Shown one piece after another: positions 17,246-27,036 of a stretch of DNA of 64,000 nt. Source of the DNA: Actinoplanes teichomyceticus ATCC 31121. GTDB taxonomy: Bacteria > Actinomycetota > Actinomycetes > Mycobacteriales > Micromonosporaceae. Both the position numbers and the translations under genes were made by a program. Under the pieces are notes generated by a model. It was not told where the DNA came from. It did no database searches and saw nothing but the letters and a program-made list of their open reading frames with translations. Positions within the stretch are counted from its first letter, which is position 1. Every line of letters begins with the position of its first letter. Location of the stretch: NCBI RefSeq assembly GCF_003711105.1, contig NZ_CP023865.1, forward strand, positions 6,106,501 through 6,170,500. Direction: 5' to 3'.

Positions 17246-18456
17246 CCTGGGACCTGCTGCTGGCCGGGGGCGAGCCGTACGACGTGGCGGTGCGCGACGG
17301 CCGGATCGCCGCGACCGGCCCGGGCCTGCCGCGGGACGCCACCCGGGTCGTCGACGTCTCCGGCTGCCTGGTCACCCCCGGCCTGATCGACCTGCACACC
17401 CATGTCGGGCCGGGCTACTGGGGCATCGACCCGGACCCGGTCGCCTGGTACTGCGGCGTCACCACCTGGGTGGACGCCGGGTCGGCGGGGGCCTACACGG
17501 TGGCCGGGCTGCGCCGGGTGGCGCAGAGCGCGGCGGTGCGGGTGCACGCGCTGCTGAACATCTCCGCGGTGGGACTGGCCGGGCGTACCGGGGAGAGCCG
17601 GGACCTGGCCAACTGCGACGTGCCGCTGGCGATCGACGCCATCCAGGCCAACCGCGACCTGTTCCACGGGGTCAAGGTGCGCATCGACCGTGAGACGGTC
17701 GGCGCCAACGGCGTCGAGCCGCTGCGCCGCGGCCTGGCCGTGGCACAGGCGTGCGGGGTGCCGGTCATGGTCCACATCGGCGCCGCGCCGCCGGCCCTCG
17801 ACGAGGTGCTCGATCTGCTGCGCCCCGGCGACATCGTGACGCACTGCGCCAGCGGCATCGCCGCGCCGCTGGGCCCGGCGGTGCGGGCCGCGGCCGGACG
17901 GGGCGTGCTGCTGGATATCGGGCACGGGTCCGGCGGCTTCGCCTTCGACGTGCTGGAGGCTCAGCTGGCGGCGGGGCTGCGACCCTTCACGGTCTCCACC
18001 GATCTGCACGCCCGGTCGGTGCACGGGCCGGTCTTCGACCTGCCCACCACGATCGCCAAGCTGCTCGCCGCCGGCGTCGCGCTGAGCGAGGCGCTCGCCG
18101 CGGCGACCGCGAACCCGGCCCGCGCGCTGGGCCTGCCGGGCGGGTCGCTCACCGTCGGCGGCCCGGCCGACATCGCCGTCTTCGAGGTACGCGAGCAGCC
18201 CCTGCCCGTGGTCGACGCCCACCGCCAGGTGCGGGTCTCCCCCCTGCGCCTGGTGAATCGGGCGACGTACGTGGCCGGCCGGCCCCTGCCGCCGCGACTG
18301 CCCGCCCCACCGGCCCCGTGGGTCCCGCTCACCGACGCGCAGCGCACCGCCCTGGACGAGCGGGCCCGCCATCTCCGAGACCTGCTGTCCACCCCGCTGG
18401 TCGGGGTGGACGGGCTGGCCGAACAGTTCCCGCGACACCAACCGAGGAGTTCCTGA
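17242..18456 (+). CDS. Amidohydrolase/deacetylase family metallohydrolase (EF_0837/AHA_3915 type)
   Basis: A 404-residue amidohydrolase-superfamily protein. The metal ligands are in LIDLHTHVGPGYWGIDPD (HxH, about residue 53), the candidate bridging lysine is in FHGVKVRID, and later ligands are in VMVHIG, IVTHCASG and STDLHARS. The N- and C-terminal strands form the usual flanking beta-sandwich. This subfamily is annotated as deacetylases or hydrolases of N-acyl amino or hydroxy acids. Its GTG overlaps the regulator stop and its stop overlaps the RidA ATG as TGATG. Removal of an acyl group from an N-acyl-D-amino acid would supply the PLP enzyme at 12117; this is inference. Confidence 0.83.
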   Translation: MTWDLLLAGGEPYDVAVRDGRIAATGPGLPRDATRVVDVSGCLVTPGLIDLHTHVGPGYWGIDPDPVAWYCGVTTWVDAGSAGAYTVAGLRRVAQSAAVRVHALLNISAVGLAGRTGESRDLANCDVPLAIDAIQANRDLFHGVKVRIDRETVGANGVEPLRRGLAVAQACGVPVMVHIGAAPPALDEVLDLLRPGDIVTHCASGIAAPLGPAVRAAAGRGVLLDIGHGSGGFAFDVLEAQLAAGLRPFTVSTDLHARSVHGPVFDLPTTIAKLLAAGVALSEALAAATANPARALGLPGGSLTVGGPADIAVFEVREQPLPVVDAHRQVRVSPLRLVNRATYVAGRPLPPRLPAPPAPWVPLTDAQRTALDERARHLRDLLSTPLVGVDGLAEQFPRHQPRSS

Positions 18457-18836
18457 TGCCCAAGCGCGCTGTGATGACCGACAAGGCGGCGCCGGCCGGT
18501 GGCCCATACTCGCACGCGGTCGTGGCCGGCGACACCGTCTACCTGGCGGGCGCCATCCCGGCCCGGCCCGACGGCACCCGGGTGACCGGCAGCTTCGCCG
18601 AGCAGGCGCACGCCGCGTTCGCCAACCTGGCGGCCGTCGCCGAGGCGGCCGGGGCCAGCCTGGACGACGCCGTACGGGTCGGGGTGTACCTGCGCGACTT
18701 CGGGGACTTCGAGGAGATGAACGAGATCTACCAGCAGTACATCCGGGGCGAGCACCGGCCGGTGCGGACCACCCTGCCGGTGCCGCTGGTCGGCTTCGAC
18801 ATCGAGATCGACGCGGTTCTCTACATCGGAGAGTGA
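18456..18836 (+). CDS. RidA family enamine/imine deaminase
   Basis: A 126-residue Rid/YjgF protein. Visible family motifs are the N-terminal APAGGPYSHAVVAGDTVYLAGAIP, LAAVAEAAGASLDDAVRVGVYLRD and the end GEHRPVRTTLPVPLVGFDIEIDAVLY, which includes the conserved Arg. RidA hydrolyses reactive enamines/imines made by PLP dehydratases to keto acids and ammonia. The ATG overlaps the amidohydrolase stop and has GAGGAG upstream. The partner enzyme would be the D-serine dehydratase-like protein of the same island. Confidence 0.93.
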   Translation: MPKRAVMTDKAAPAGGPYSHAVVAGDTVYLAGAIPARPDGTRVTGSFAEQAHAAFANLAAVAEAAGASLDDAVRVGVYLRDFGDFEEMNEIYQQYIRGEHRPVRTTLPVPLVGFDIEIDAVLYIGE

Positions 18837-18877
18837 CCCCGGGATAGCCGGTGACTCTCCTGGGTAGAGGAACCTCC

Positions 18878-20512
18878 ATGCCTAACCCCGGAGAGTTGCT
18901 CGGTGGACGGTACCGGCTCGACGACCGGATCGCGGCGGGTGGCATGGGTGAGGTCTGGGCCGCCACCGACACCGTGCTCAGCCGCCCGGTCGCGGTGAAG
19001 ACGCTGCTGGGCGGCCACGGGACCGACCCCGGCTTCCGGACCCGGTTCCGGCACGAGGCCCAGGCGATGGCCGCGCTGCGGCACCCGGGTGTCGTGGCCG
19101 TGTACGACTTCGGCGACACCGGCGACGACGACGCCTACCTGGTCATGGCCCGGGTCGGCGGGCAGCCGCTGAACCGGCTGCTCGCCGACCGCGGCCACCT
19201 CTCGGTGGCCGAGACGATGTCGATCGTGGCACAGGCCGCACACGCCCTGCACGCCGCGCACGAGGCCGGGATCGTGCACCGCGACGTCAAGCCCGGCAAT
19301 CTGATCATCGAGCCCGACGGCACCGTGGTGCTGGTCGACTTCGGGGTGGCCCGGTCGGCGAACTCGGTGACCCTGACCGGCGCCCGCGAGGTGGTCGGCA
19401 CCGCCCTGTACATCGCGCCCGAGCAGGTGTCCAAGCGGGCCACCGGACCGGCCGCGGACATCTACGCGCTGGGCGCCGTGGCCTACCACTGCCTGGCCGG
19501 GCGGCCGCCGTTCCTGGGCGACAACCCGCTGGTGATCGCACTGCAGCACGTCACCGACGAGCCGCCGTCGCTGCCCCGGGAGGTGCCGCGTCCGGTCCGG
19601 GACCTGATCGGCATCGCGCTCGCCAAGGATCCGGCCGAACGCTACCCGTCCGCCGCGGCGCTGGCCGCGGCGGCGGAGGCGGCGGCCGGCACCGCGGCCG
19701 GCGACACCCTGGCGGCGACCGGCGTCCTGGCCGACCCGGCGGTCACGGCCGGCGCCGGCGCGCCGGACCGGGCGGCCGGCGCGGCCGACCCGCAAGCGGC
19801 GACCCGGCCGGTGCCGGCCGGCGCCGCGGCGGCGTTCGCCGGTCGCGCCCTGGTCGGTGGCCCGCGGTATCCCGATCCCGGTCCGGCGCGCGACGGCCAC
19901 ACCATGGCCGGCGCGACGGCGGCGGCGCTCGGCACGGCCATCGCGACGGTCGTCGGCGCGGACCGCGCCGACGACCGGCCGGCCGGCGCGCCGCCCGGGT
20001 CGGCCGGCGCGCCGGAGCGGGGCCGCCGGCGCGCCCTGGCCGCGGCGGCGGCCGTCCTGCTCCTGCTCGGGTTGAGTGCGGCGATCGCTCTCGCCGACCC
20101 GTTCCACCTGTTCGACGGCGGGCCGCAGGGTACGCCGCCGGGCGCCGGCACCCCGTCCCCGGCCGTCTCGGCCAGCCCGGAACCGGCCACCTCCCGGCGG
20201 CGCGAGCAGGGCGGTGGGCCGGCCGAGCGGACGCGCGGCCCGGCCGCCACCGCGCCCGGCGCCGCGACGACCGGCGCGACCGGCACGAGCGGCACGACCC
20301 GGCCCACCACGACGGCGCCGGCCGGGACCGCGGCCACCACCACCGCGCCTGCGCCGACGACGGCGGCCCCGACGCCGACCACCGGCGGCGAGGACGGCGG
20401 GAACGAGAACGACGGCGGGAACGAGGGCGACGGCGGGGACGAGAACGACGACAGCGGGCCGGGCGGCGGCGACGAGGGCGGGAACAGCGGTCCCGGCGGG
20501 GGCGCGGGCTGA
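18878..20512 (+). CDS. Transmembrane Ser/Thr protein kinase with acidic Gly/Asn-rich ectodomain
   Basis: 544 residues from ATG 18878, with AGAGGA upstream. The kinase domain covers residues 10-265: glycine loop AAGGMGEVW, Lys in VAVKTL (K41), the catalytic loop HRDVKPGNL (D136), DFG in LVDFGVA and APE in YIAPEQ. An Ala-rich linker follows, then one TM helix (about 385-406). The outside part is Thr/Ala/Pro low complexity ending in a Gly/Asp/Glu/Asn-rich tract (NENDGGNEGDGGDEND). There are no PASTA or other folded sensor domains. The kinase is probably active; its signal is unknown. Confidence 0.9.
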   Translation: MPNPGELLGGRYRLDDRIAAGGMGEVWAATDTVLSRPVAVKTLLGGHGTDPGFRTRFRHEAQAMAALRHPGVVAVYDFGDTGDDDAYLVMARVGGQPLNRLLADRGHLSVAETMSIVAQAAHALHAAHEAGIVHRDVKPGNLIIEPDGTVVLVDFGVARSANSVTLTGAREVVGTALYIAPEQVSKRATGPAADIYALGAVAYHCLAGRPPFLGDNPLVIALQHVTDEPPSLPREVPRPVRDLIGIALAKDPAERYPSAAALAAAAEAAAGTAAGDTLAATGVLADPAVTAGAGAPDRAAGAADPQAATRPVPAGAAAAFAGRALVGGPRYPDPGPARDGHTMAGATAAALGTAIATVVGADRADDRPAGAPPGSAGAPERGRRRALAAAAAVLLLLGLSAAIALADPFHLFDGGPQGTPPGAGTPSPAVSASPEPATSRRREQGGGPAERTRGPAATAPGAATTGATGTSGTTRPTTTAPAGTAATTTAPAPTTAAPTPTTGGEDGGNENDGGNEGDGGDENDDSGPGGGDEGGNSGPGGGAG

Positions 20513-20841
20513 CCGCCTCGCGCCCCGGGATCGCGGCGTGCTGCCGGGTAACGGCGGCCACGCCCGCGGGTGACGGGCCGGACGCCTGTCGCGTTCGGCA
20601 CACCGCCCGGCCTCCACCCCCGTCTGGCCGGCCTGACCTGCGCGAACGTCGTGCTCGCCGATTCGCGGGCAGAGGCCGCACAGGATTCACCACGGATCGG
20701 GACGTCATCAACTGCCCAAGCAGGGGTTAACCACACCAGGAACCCACAAAAGCAGCTTTCCCGGCGGATCCGGCGCCGGCGCTGCGCCTTGCTGGGTGCC
20801 ACCGCTCGGCCCCCGGTCCCCACATCCCCAGCAGGCAGGAC
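20513..20841. other. Intergenic region with an AT-richer patch
   Basis: A 329-bp gap between the kinase and acyltransferase genes. Only shadow frames are present. The stretch around 20680-20760 (CACAGGATTCACC..GGGGTTAACC) is less GC-rich and probably contains the acyltransferase promoter, but no confident -10/-35 pair or hairpin is visible. Confidence 0.45.
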
Positions 20842-22989
20842 ATGTCGGTCGCCCACGACCTCGAAACCCCAGCATCCCGGCCGGTGAACCCGGTCGGCGT
20901 CCCCCCGGCCCCGGCCCACCCGCGCCTGCGGTTCCGTGCCGACATCGAGGGCATGCGAGCCGTCGCGGTCACCCTGGTGGTGCTCTCGCACGCCGGGCTG
21001 GCCGGGCTGACCGGCGGCTACGTCGGGGTGGACGTCTTCTTCGTGATCTCCGGCTTCCTGATCACCACGCTGCTGCTCGGCGAGCTAACACGCGGCGGCA
21101 CGATCTCGCTGGCCCGCTTCTACGCCCGCCGGGCCGCCCGCCTGCTGCCCGCCGCCACGCTCGTCCTGCTGGTCACCCTGCTGGCCAGCCGGCTGTGGCT
21201 GCCGGCCACCAGGTTCGGGGCGATCTGCCTGGACGCGCTGTACGCGACGTTCTACGGAATCAACTGGCGCCTGGCCCACGAGGGCGTGCAGTACCTCAAC
21301 GCCGGCGCCGAGCCGTCCCCGCTGCGGCACTTCTGGTCGCTGGCCGTGGAGGAGCAGTTCTACCTGGCCTGGCCGCTGCTGCTGCTCGGCGTGGCGCGGA
21401 TCTTCCGGAGCACCGCCAAGCCGCTCCTGATCACCCTCGGCGTGACCGTGGCGGTCAGCCTCGCGGCGAGCCTGCGGGTGACCGGGTCGTCGGCTCCGTA
21501 CGCGTACTTCGGCGCGCACACCCGCGCCTGGGAACTGGGCGTCGGCGCCCTGGTCGCGGTCGGCGCGGCCCGGCTGGCCAGGCTCGCCCACCCGGTCGCC
21601 GCCGTACTGACCTGGGCCGGCCTGGCAGCGGTGGGGGCCGGCGCGCTGCTCTACGACGAGCGCACCCCGTTCCCCGGGATCGCGGCGGCGCTGCCGGTGC
21701 TCGGCGCGGCGGCGATCATCGCCGGCGGGTGCGCCACCCCGCGCGGTGGCGCGGCGACGGTCCTCGGGCTGCGGCCGCTGCGGTGGATCGGCAGGTACTC
21801 CTACAGCTGGTACCTCTGGCACTGGCCGGTCCTGATGATCGCCCCGCACGCGCTGGACCGGCAGCCGGGGCCGGGCCTGAACCTGAGCCTGGCCGCGGTG
21901 GCGCTGGCGCTCGCGATCGGGTCGTACCACCTGGTGGAGAACCCGGCGCGCAACCAGCCGTGGGTGCGGCGGTCGGCAGCCCGCGGGATCGCCGTCGGCC
22001 TCGCGCTCTGCCTGGCCGCCGCCGGTGTCGCGCACGCCCTCGGCCAGCACCCGCCGAGGCTGGCCAGGGGCGGCCCGGCGGTGGACACCGCGCGGGCCGT
22101 CGCGGTCGCCGCCGACCCGGAGGCCGAGCTGCGGCGGATCATCGTGGCCTCGGCGAGCCTGGGCCGGCTCCCGGCCAACGTCGTCCCGCCGGTGCCCGAG
22201 GCGCGCCGGGACCTGCCGGCCTACTACCGCAGCGGCTGCCACCTGCAGTACCGGGAGACCGTCCATCCCGGCCCGTGCGTCTTCGGCGACCCGGCCGGCG
22301 CCCGGTCGGTCTATCTGCTCGGCGACTCGCACGCCGCGCACTGGTACCCGGCGCTGGACGCGATCGCCCGCGAGCGTGGCTGGCGGCTGCTGGTCCGCAC
22401 CAAGAGCGCCTGCCAGGCGGCCCGGATCCGCAACTACTCGAACATCTTCAAGCGCCCGTACGACGAGTGCGTCCGGTGGCGCGAGCGCGTCCTCGCCGAG
22501 ATCGGCCGGGCCCGGCCGGCGATGGTGGTGCTGTCGTCGAACGGCAACGACAACGGCGGCCTGCTCGACGGGCGGGGCAACCGGATCGACCGGGGCAGCC
22601 CGGCGCAGGCCGACGCGCTGTGGGCGCGGGGCTGGGCGGAGACGTTCCGGGCGATCCGCAACCGGGGCACCCGGCTCGTGCTGATCGAGGACACCCCGTG
22701 GCCGGGCCGGGACGCGCCCGAGTGCCTGGCGGCGAACTCGCAGCACGCGTCGCGGTGCGCCCGCCCGGCGGCCCGGGCGATGCCGTTCCCGGCCCGGCAG
22801 GCGCTGGTCTCGCGCACCGCCCGGGCGCTGGGCGTCACCGTGATCGCCTCCCGGCCGTGGTTCTGCGCCGCGGTCTGCCCGGCGGTGGTCGGCAACCTGC
22901 TGACGTGGCGGGACAACAGCCACCTCACCACCGGGTACGCGGCCATGCTGGCCCCGGTGCTGGCGGCGAGGCTGCCGATCGGCCGGTGA
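20842..22989 (+). CDS. Membrane acyltransferase 3 (OafA/YrhL type) with C-terminal SGNH domain
   Basis: 715 residues. The N-terminal Acyl_transf_3 domain starts at FRADIEGMRAVAVTLVVLSHAG, with the conserved His. It continues with GYVGVDVFFVISGFLIT and FYARRAARLLPA and spans the membrane about ten times up to residue 400. After a linker, the C-terminal SGNH domain has LLGDSHAAHWYPALD (nucleophile Ser) and DNSHLTTGYA (Asp-x-x-His). Two-domain proteins of this type move acyl groups across the membrane and place them on surface polysaccharides or peptidoglycan. The gene is monocistronic. Confidence 0.92.
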   Translation: MSVAHDLETPASRPVNPVGVPPAPAHPRLRFRADIEGMRAVAVTLVVLSHAGLAGLTGGYVGVDVFFVISGFLITTLLLGELTRGGTISLARFYARRAARLLPAATLVLLVTLLASRLWLPATRFGAICLDALYATFYGINWRLAHEGVQYLNAGAEPSPLRHFWSLAVEEQFYLAWPLLLLGVARIFRSTAKPLLITLGVTVAVSLAASLRVTGSSAPYAYFGAHTRAWELGVGALVAVGAARLARLAHPVAAVLTWAGLAAVGAGALLYDERTPFPGIAAALPVLGAAAIIAGGCATPRGGAATVLGLRPLRWIGRYSYSWYLWHWPVLMIAPHALDRQPGPGLNLSLAAVALALAIGSYHLVENPARNQPWVRRSAARGIAVGLALCLAAAGVAHALGQHPPRLARGGPAVDTARAVAVAADPEAELRRIIVASASLGRLPANVVPPVPEARRDLPAYYRSGCHLQYRETVHPGPCVFGDPAGARSVYLLGDSHAAHWYPALDAIARERGWRLLVRTKSACQAARIRNYSNIFKRPYDECVRWRERVLAEIGRARPAMVVLSSNGNDNGGLLDGRGNRIDRGSPAQADALWARGWAETFRAIRNRGTRLVLIEDTPWPGRDAPECLAANSQHASRCARPAARAMPFPARQALVSRTARALGVTVIASRPWFCAAVCPAVVGNLLTWRDNSHLTTGYAAMLAPVLAARLPIGR

Positions 22990-22992
22990 AGC

Positions 22993-23012
22993 GCATAGGC
23001 TGTGGCCTATGC
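22993..23012 (+). terminator. Hairpin after the acyltransferase gene
   Basis: A perfect 8-bp stem GCATAGGC/GCCTATGC with a TGTG loop starts four bases after the stop codon. There is no T-run. Confidence 0.55.
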
Positions 23013-23184
23013 CTCGGCCCGGACGCGCCGCTGACCGGGCGACACCGGCCGCACGAGTGCGGCGCGACCGGCGGGCGGCGGGCGGCAGCACGTCCGGCGG
23101 GCCGGCCGGCGCGGGCGGCCGATCCGTCGCGCATCCGCCCGGAAGTCCCGGATGAGCGGGGTGGACGTGCTTTGATCAACGCGG

Positions 23185-23213
23185 GTTACACGTCCGAAAC
23201 ATCCCAATGTAAC
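23185..23213 (+). promoter_or_regulatory. Candidate GlnR box upstream of the urease operon
   Basis: GTTAC (23185-23189), six bases, GAAAC (23196-23200), eight bases, then GTAAC (23209-23213). The actinomycete GlnR consensus is GTnAC-n6-GAAAC, often repeated. The first pair matches exactly; the second a-site is shifted by two bases and its b-site is degenerate. The location, about 30-57 bp before the ureA start, fits control of urease by nitrogen status, as known for ureA in Streptomyces. Confidence 0.75.
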
Positions 23214-23241
23214 CATTTCCGGGCCCGACCAGGGAGGTGCT

Positions 23242-23544
23242 TTGTTCCTCAGCCGACATGAGCAGGAACGGCTGCTCATCCACGTGGCGGCCGACGTCGC
23301 CCAGAAACGGCGCGACCGCGGCCTCCGGCTCAACCATCCGGAAGCGACCGCGATCATCACGGCCTTCCTGCTGGAGGGGGCACGCGACGGGCGTACGGTC
23401 GAGGACCTGATGGACGCCGGCCGGCGCGTGCTGACCCGCGGCGACGTGCTGCCCGGCGTCCCGGAGATGCTGGCCGAGGTGCAGGTGGAAGCCACCTTCC
23501 CGGACGGCACCAAGCTGGTCACCGTGCACGGGCCGATCTCATGA
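23242..23544 (+). CDS. ureA: Urease subunit gamma
   Basis: A 100-residue structural subunit of the nickel urease (urea to ammonia and carbamate). It has [46 protein letters not shown] and [24 protein letters not shown], all typical of UreA. The start is a TTG at 23242 with GGGAGG four bases before it. The end overlaps the ureB ATG as ATGA. It is the first gene of ureABCFGD and is preceded by the candidate GlnR box. Confidence 0.96.
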   Translation: MFLSRHEQERLLIHVAADVAQKRRDRGLRLNHPEATAIITAFLLEGARDGRTVEDLMDAGRRVLTRGDVLPGVPEMLAEVQVEATFPDGTKLVTVHGPIS

Positions 23545-23954
23545 TCCCGGGCGAGATCGTCTTCGGCGACGGCCGGATCACCCTCAACCCCGGCCGGGCC
23601 ACGCTGACGCTGACCGTGCGCAACACCGGCGACCGGCCGGTCCAGGTCGGCTCGCACTTCCACTTCGCCGAGTCGAACCCGGCCCTGGAGTTCGACCGGG
23701 CCGCCGCCTGGGGCCACCGGCTGGCCATCCCGGCCGGCACCTCGGTCCGCTTCGAGCCGGGAATGCCCCGCGACATCGTGCTGGTGCCGCTGGCCGGCGA
23801 CCGCGTGGTGCCGGGGCTGCGCGGGCTCGCCGGCGGGACACTGGACGTCCCGCCGCCCCCGGCCGAGCCCGATCCGACCGATATCGAGCCCGCCGGCTCC
23901 CTGGACGAGGACACCGGCGAGGCGGGCGGCGACAGCTTCGGGAGCCCCCGGTGA
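23541..23954 (+). CDS. ureB: Urease subunit beta
   Basis: 137 residues. The conserved core is [44 protein letters not shown] and [27 protein letters not shown]. UreB is normally about 100-105 residues; here a 30-residue Pro/Asp/Glu-rich tail follows the core. The start and stop both overlap neighbouring genes by four bases, so the three structural subunits are translationally coupled. Confidence 0.96.
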   Translation: MIPGEIVFGDGRITLNPGRATLTLTVRNTGDRPVQVGSHFHFAESNPALEFDRAAAWGHRLAIPAGTSVRFEPGMPRDIVLVPLAGDRVVPGLRGLAGGTLDVPPPPAEPDPTDIEPAGSLDEDTGEAGGDSFGSPR

Positions 23955-25669
23955 CCCATCTGGAGCGCAGCCGGTACGCGGCTCTCTACGGACCCACCGC
24001 CGGCGACCGGATCCGGCTGGCCGACACCGACCTGCTGATCGAGATCGAGGAGGACCGCAGCGCCGGGCCCCAGCCCGGTGACGAGGTGGTCTTCGGCGGC
24101 GGCAAGGTGATCCGCGAATCGATGGGCCAGTCCCGGGCCAGCCGCGCCGCCGGCGTGCCGGACACCGTGATCACCGGCGTGGTGGTGCTCGACCACTGGG
24201 GTGTCGTCAAGGCCGACGTCGGCATCCGCGACGGCCGGATCGCCGCGATCGGCAAGGCCGGCAACCCGGACACCATGGACGGGGTGCACCCGGACCTGGT
24301 GATCGGCGCGAGCACCGAGATCATCGCGGGCAACGGCAGAATCCTGACCGCCGGGGCGATCGACAGCCACGTGCACCTGATCAGTCCGACCGTCCTGGAC
24401 ACCGCGATCGCCTCCGGCGTCACCACGATCATCGGCGGTGGCACCGGTCCGGCCGAGGGCACCCGGGCCACCACGATCACCCCGGGCGCGTGGCACCTCG
24501 CCCGGATGCTGGAGGCCATCGACCCCTTCCCGGTCAACGTGCTGCTGCTCGGCAAGGGCAACACGATGTCCGAGGAGGCGATGTGGGAGCAGCTGCGCGG
24601 CGGCGCGGGCGGCTTCAAACTGCACGAGGACTGGGGCACCACGCCGGCCGCGATCGACGCCTGCCTGCGGGTGTGCGAGGCGTCCGGGGTGCAGGCCGCG
24701 ATCCACACCGACACGCTGAACGAGGCCGGCTTCGTCGAGGAGACGGTCCGGGCGATCGGCGGCCGCTCGATCCACGCGTACCACACCGAGGGCGCCGGGG
24801 GCGGGCACGCGCCGGACATCATCACCGTCGCGTCGCACCCCAACGTGCTGCCGTCGTCGACGAACCCGACCCGGCCGTACACCCGCAACACGCTCGCCGA
24901 GCACCTCGACATGCTGATGGTGTGCCACCACCTGAACTCGGCGGTGCCGGAGGACCTGGCCTTCGCCGAGAGCCGGATCCGGCCGTCCACGATGGCGGCC
25001 GAGGACGTGCTGCACGACCTCGGCGCGATCTCCATGATCGGGTCGGACTCGCAGGCGATGGGGCGGGCCGGCGAGGTGATCATGCGTACCTGGCAGACCG
25101 CGCACGTGATGAAGTCCCGCCGCGGCGCGCTGCCCGGCGACGGGGCGGCCGACAACAACCGGGCCAGAAGGTACGTCGCCAAGTACACGATCTGCCCCGC
25201 CGTCGCGCACGGGGTGGCCGGGCAGGTCGGCTCGGTCGAGGCGGGCAAGCTCGCCGATCTGGTGCTGTGGGATCCGGCGTTCTTCGGGGTACGGCCGGCG
25301 CTGGTGCTCAAGGGCGGGATGATCGCGTACGCCCAGATGGGCGACGCGAACGCGTCGATCCCGACCCCGCAGCCGATGCTGCCGCGCCCGATGTTCGGCG
25401 CCCAGGGGATCGTCCCGGCGCACACCTCGCTCGCCTTCGTCGCCCCGGCCGCCATCGACGCGCTGCTCAGCGACCGGATCGGGGTCCGGCGGGCGCTGGT
25501 CCCGGTCGGTGACACCCGGTCGGTCGGCAAGGCGGACATGCCGCTCAACGACGCCATGCCTCGCATCGAGGTCCGGGCGGACACCTTCGAGGTGCGGATC
25601 GACGGCGCGGTCGTCGAACCCGAACCGGTGACCGAGCTGCCCATGGCCCAGCGGTACTTCCTCTTCTGA
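23951..25669 (+). CDS. ureC: Urease subunit alpha (catalytic)
   Basis: A 572-residue amidohydrolase-fold subunit with the bi-nickel site. Ligands are visible in [11 protein letters not shown] (HxH). The lysine to be carbamylated is in [13 protein letters not shown] (about residue 223). Further ligands are in [27 protein letters not shown] and the GSDSQAMGR aspartate, and the flap histidine is in MVCHHLN. Length is normal. Starts with GTG overlapping ureB and ends overlapping the ureF ATG. Confidence 0.97.
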   Translation: MTHLERSRYAALYGPTAGDRIRLADTDLLIEIEEDRSAGPQPGDEVVFGGGKVIRESMGQSRASRAAGVPDTVITGVVVLDHWGVVKADVGIRDGRIAAIGKAGNPDTMDGVHPDLVIGASTEIIAGNGRILTAGAIDSHVHLISPTVLDTAIASGVTTIIGGGTGPAEGTRATTITPGAWHLARMLEAIDPFPVNVLLLGKGNTMSEEAMWEQLRGGAGGFKLHEDWGTTPAAIDACLRVCEASGVQAAIHTDTLNEAGFVEETVRAIGGRSIHAYHTEGAGGGHAPDIITVASHPNVLPSSTNPTRPYTRNTLAEHLDMLMVCHHLNSAVPEDLAFAESRIRPSTMAAEDVLHDLGAISMIGSDSQAMGRAGEVIMRTWQTAHVMKSRRGALPGDGAADNNRARRYVAKYTICPAVAHGVAGQVGSVEAGKLADLVLWDPAFFGVRPALVLKGGMIAYAQMGDANASIPTPQPMLPRPMFGAQGIVPAHTSLAFVAPAAIDALLSDRIGVRRALVPVGDTRSVGKADMPLNDAMPRIEVRADTFEVRIDGAVVEPEPVTELPMAQRYFLF

Positions 25670-26313
25670 TGAGCCTGGCGACGCTCCTGCTGCTCGCCGA
25701 CGGGCGGCTGCCCGCCGGCGCGCACGCGCACTCGGCGGGGCTGGAGGCACAGGTGGCCGCCGGCCGGGTGCGCAGCGTGGCGGACCTGGACGCCTTCCTG
25801 CGCGGCAAGCTGGCCACCAGCGGGCTGGTGTCGGCCGCGTTCACCGCCGCGGCCTGCCGGGACGTCACCCGGTGCTCGGCGCTGGACGCCGGGCTCGACG
25901 CGCGGACGCCGTCCCCGGCGCTGCGCCGGGCGTCCCGGGCGCAGGGGCGCGCGCTGCTGCGGGCCGGACGGGCGATGTGGCCGATCCCCGCGATCGGCCG
26001 GGAGCCCCACCAGCCGGTCGCGCTGGGCGCGCTGGCGGCCGGGGCCGGGCTGACCCCGGGCGCGGCCGCGGTGGCGGCGGCGCACGGCACGGTCACCGGG
26101 CCGGCCGGCGCGGCGGTCCGGCTCCTCGGACTCGATCCGTACGCGGTGCACGCCCTGCTGGCGCGACTGGCGCCGGTTTGCGACCGGATCGCGCAGGCCG
26201 CGGCGGCCCGGTCCGGCGACCCGGTCGACGACCTGCCGGCCGCGGGAGCTCCCCTGCTCGACATCGGCGCCGAGCACCACGCCACCTGGGAGGTGCGTCT
26301 CTTTGCATCCTGA
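25669..26313 (+). CDS. ureF: Urease accessory protein UreF
   Basis: 214 residues, helical, with the family pattern [29 protein letters not shown] near the N-terminus and a C-terminal [35 protein letters not shown]. UreF works with UreD and UreG to load nickel into apo-urease. The ATG overlaps the ureC stop (TGATG), and its 3' end overlaps the ureG start by 11 bp. Confidence 0.93.
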   Translation: MSLATLLLLADGRLPAGAHAHSAGLEAQVAAGRVRSVADLDAFLRGKLATSGLVSAAFTAAACRDVTRCSALDAGLDARTPSPALRRASRAQGRALLRAGRAMWPIPAIGREPHQPVALGALAAGAGLTPGAAAVAAAHGTVTGPAGAAVRLLGLDPYAVHALLARLAPVCDRIAQAAAARSGDPVDDLPAAGAPLLDIGAEHHATWEVRLFAS

Positions 26314-27016
26314 ACCGCACACACCCGGCCCCGCCGGGGCCGGGCACACCCATCCGGATCCGGGCATCGACCCGCACCCGCCGCTGCCCTCGACCGGCGG
26401 CCGGCCGCGGGCGCTGCGCATCGGCATCGGCGGACCGGTCGGCTCCGGCAAGACCGCGCTGGTCGCGGCGCTGTGCCGGGCGCTGGGCGAGCAGCTGCGG
26501 CTGGCCGTGGTGACCAATGACATCTACACCACCGAGGACGCGGACTTCCTGCTGCGCAACGGGGTGCTCCCGGCGGAGCGGATCCGGGCGGTGGAGACCG
26601 GCTGCTGCCCGCACACCGCGATCCGCGACGACATCTCCGCGAACCTGGACGCCGTCGAGGACCTGGAGTCCTCGCTCGGCCCGCTGGATCTGGTGCTGGT
26701 GGAGAGCGGCGGGGACAACCTGACCGCGACCTTCAGCAAGGGCCTGATCGACCGGCAGATCTTCGTGGTGGACGTGTCCGGCGGGGACAAGGTGCCGCGC
26801 AAGGGCGGCCCCGGGGTGACCACGGCCGACCTGCTCGTGATCAACAAGACCGACCTGGCGCCGTTGGTCGGCGCGGACCTGTCGGTGATGGACCGGGACG
26901 CCCGGGCCCGCCGGCACGGGCTGCCGACGGTGTTCCTGTCGCTGGCGCGGGACCGGGCCGCGACCCCGGTCGCCGAGTGGATCCGCGGTCTGGTCGCGGC
27001 CCGCGCCACCGGCTGA
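26303..27016 (+). CDS. ureG: Urease accessory GTPase UreG
   Basis: 237 residues. The P-loop is [14 protein letters not shown], the metal-binding CPH is in [13 protein letters not shown], and the G4 motif is in [12 protein letters not shown]. The first 35 residues are His/Pro-rich (HPEPHTPG.., [14 protein letters not shown]), a likely nickel-binding extension; this may compensate for the absence of ureE in the operon. I chose TTG 26303 because GGGAGG lies eight bases before it. Confidence 0.95.
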   Translation: MHPEPHTPGPAGAGHTHPDPGIDPHPPLPSTGGRPRALRIGIGGPVGSGKTALVAALCRALGEQLRLAVVTNDIYTTEDADFLLRNGVLPAERIRAVETGCCPHTAIRDDISANLDAVEDLESSLGPLDLVLVESGGDNLTATFSKGLIDRQIFVVDVSGGDKVPRKGGPGVTTADLLVINKTDLAPLVGADLSVMDRDARARRHGLPTVFLSLARDRAATPVAEWIRGLVAARATG

Positions 27017-27036
27017 CCCTCCCCGGCGCGGCGGCG

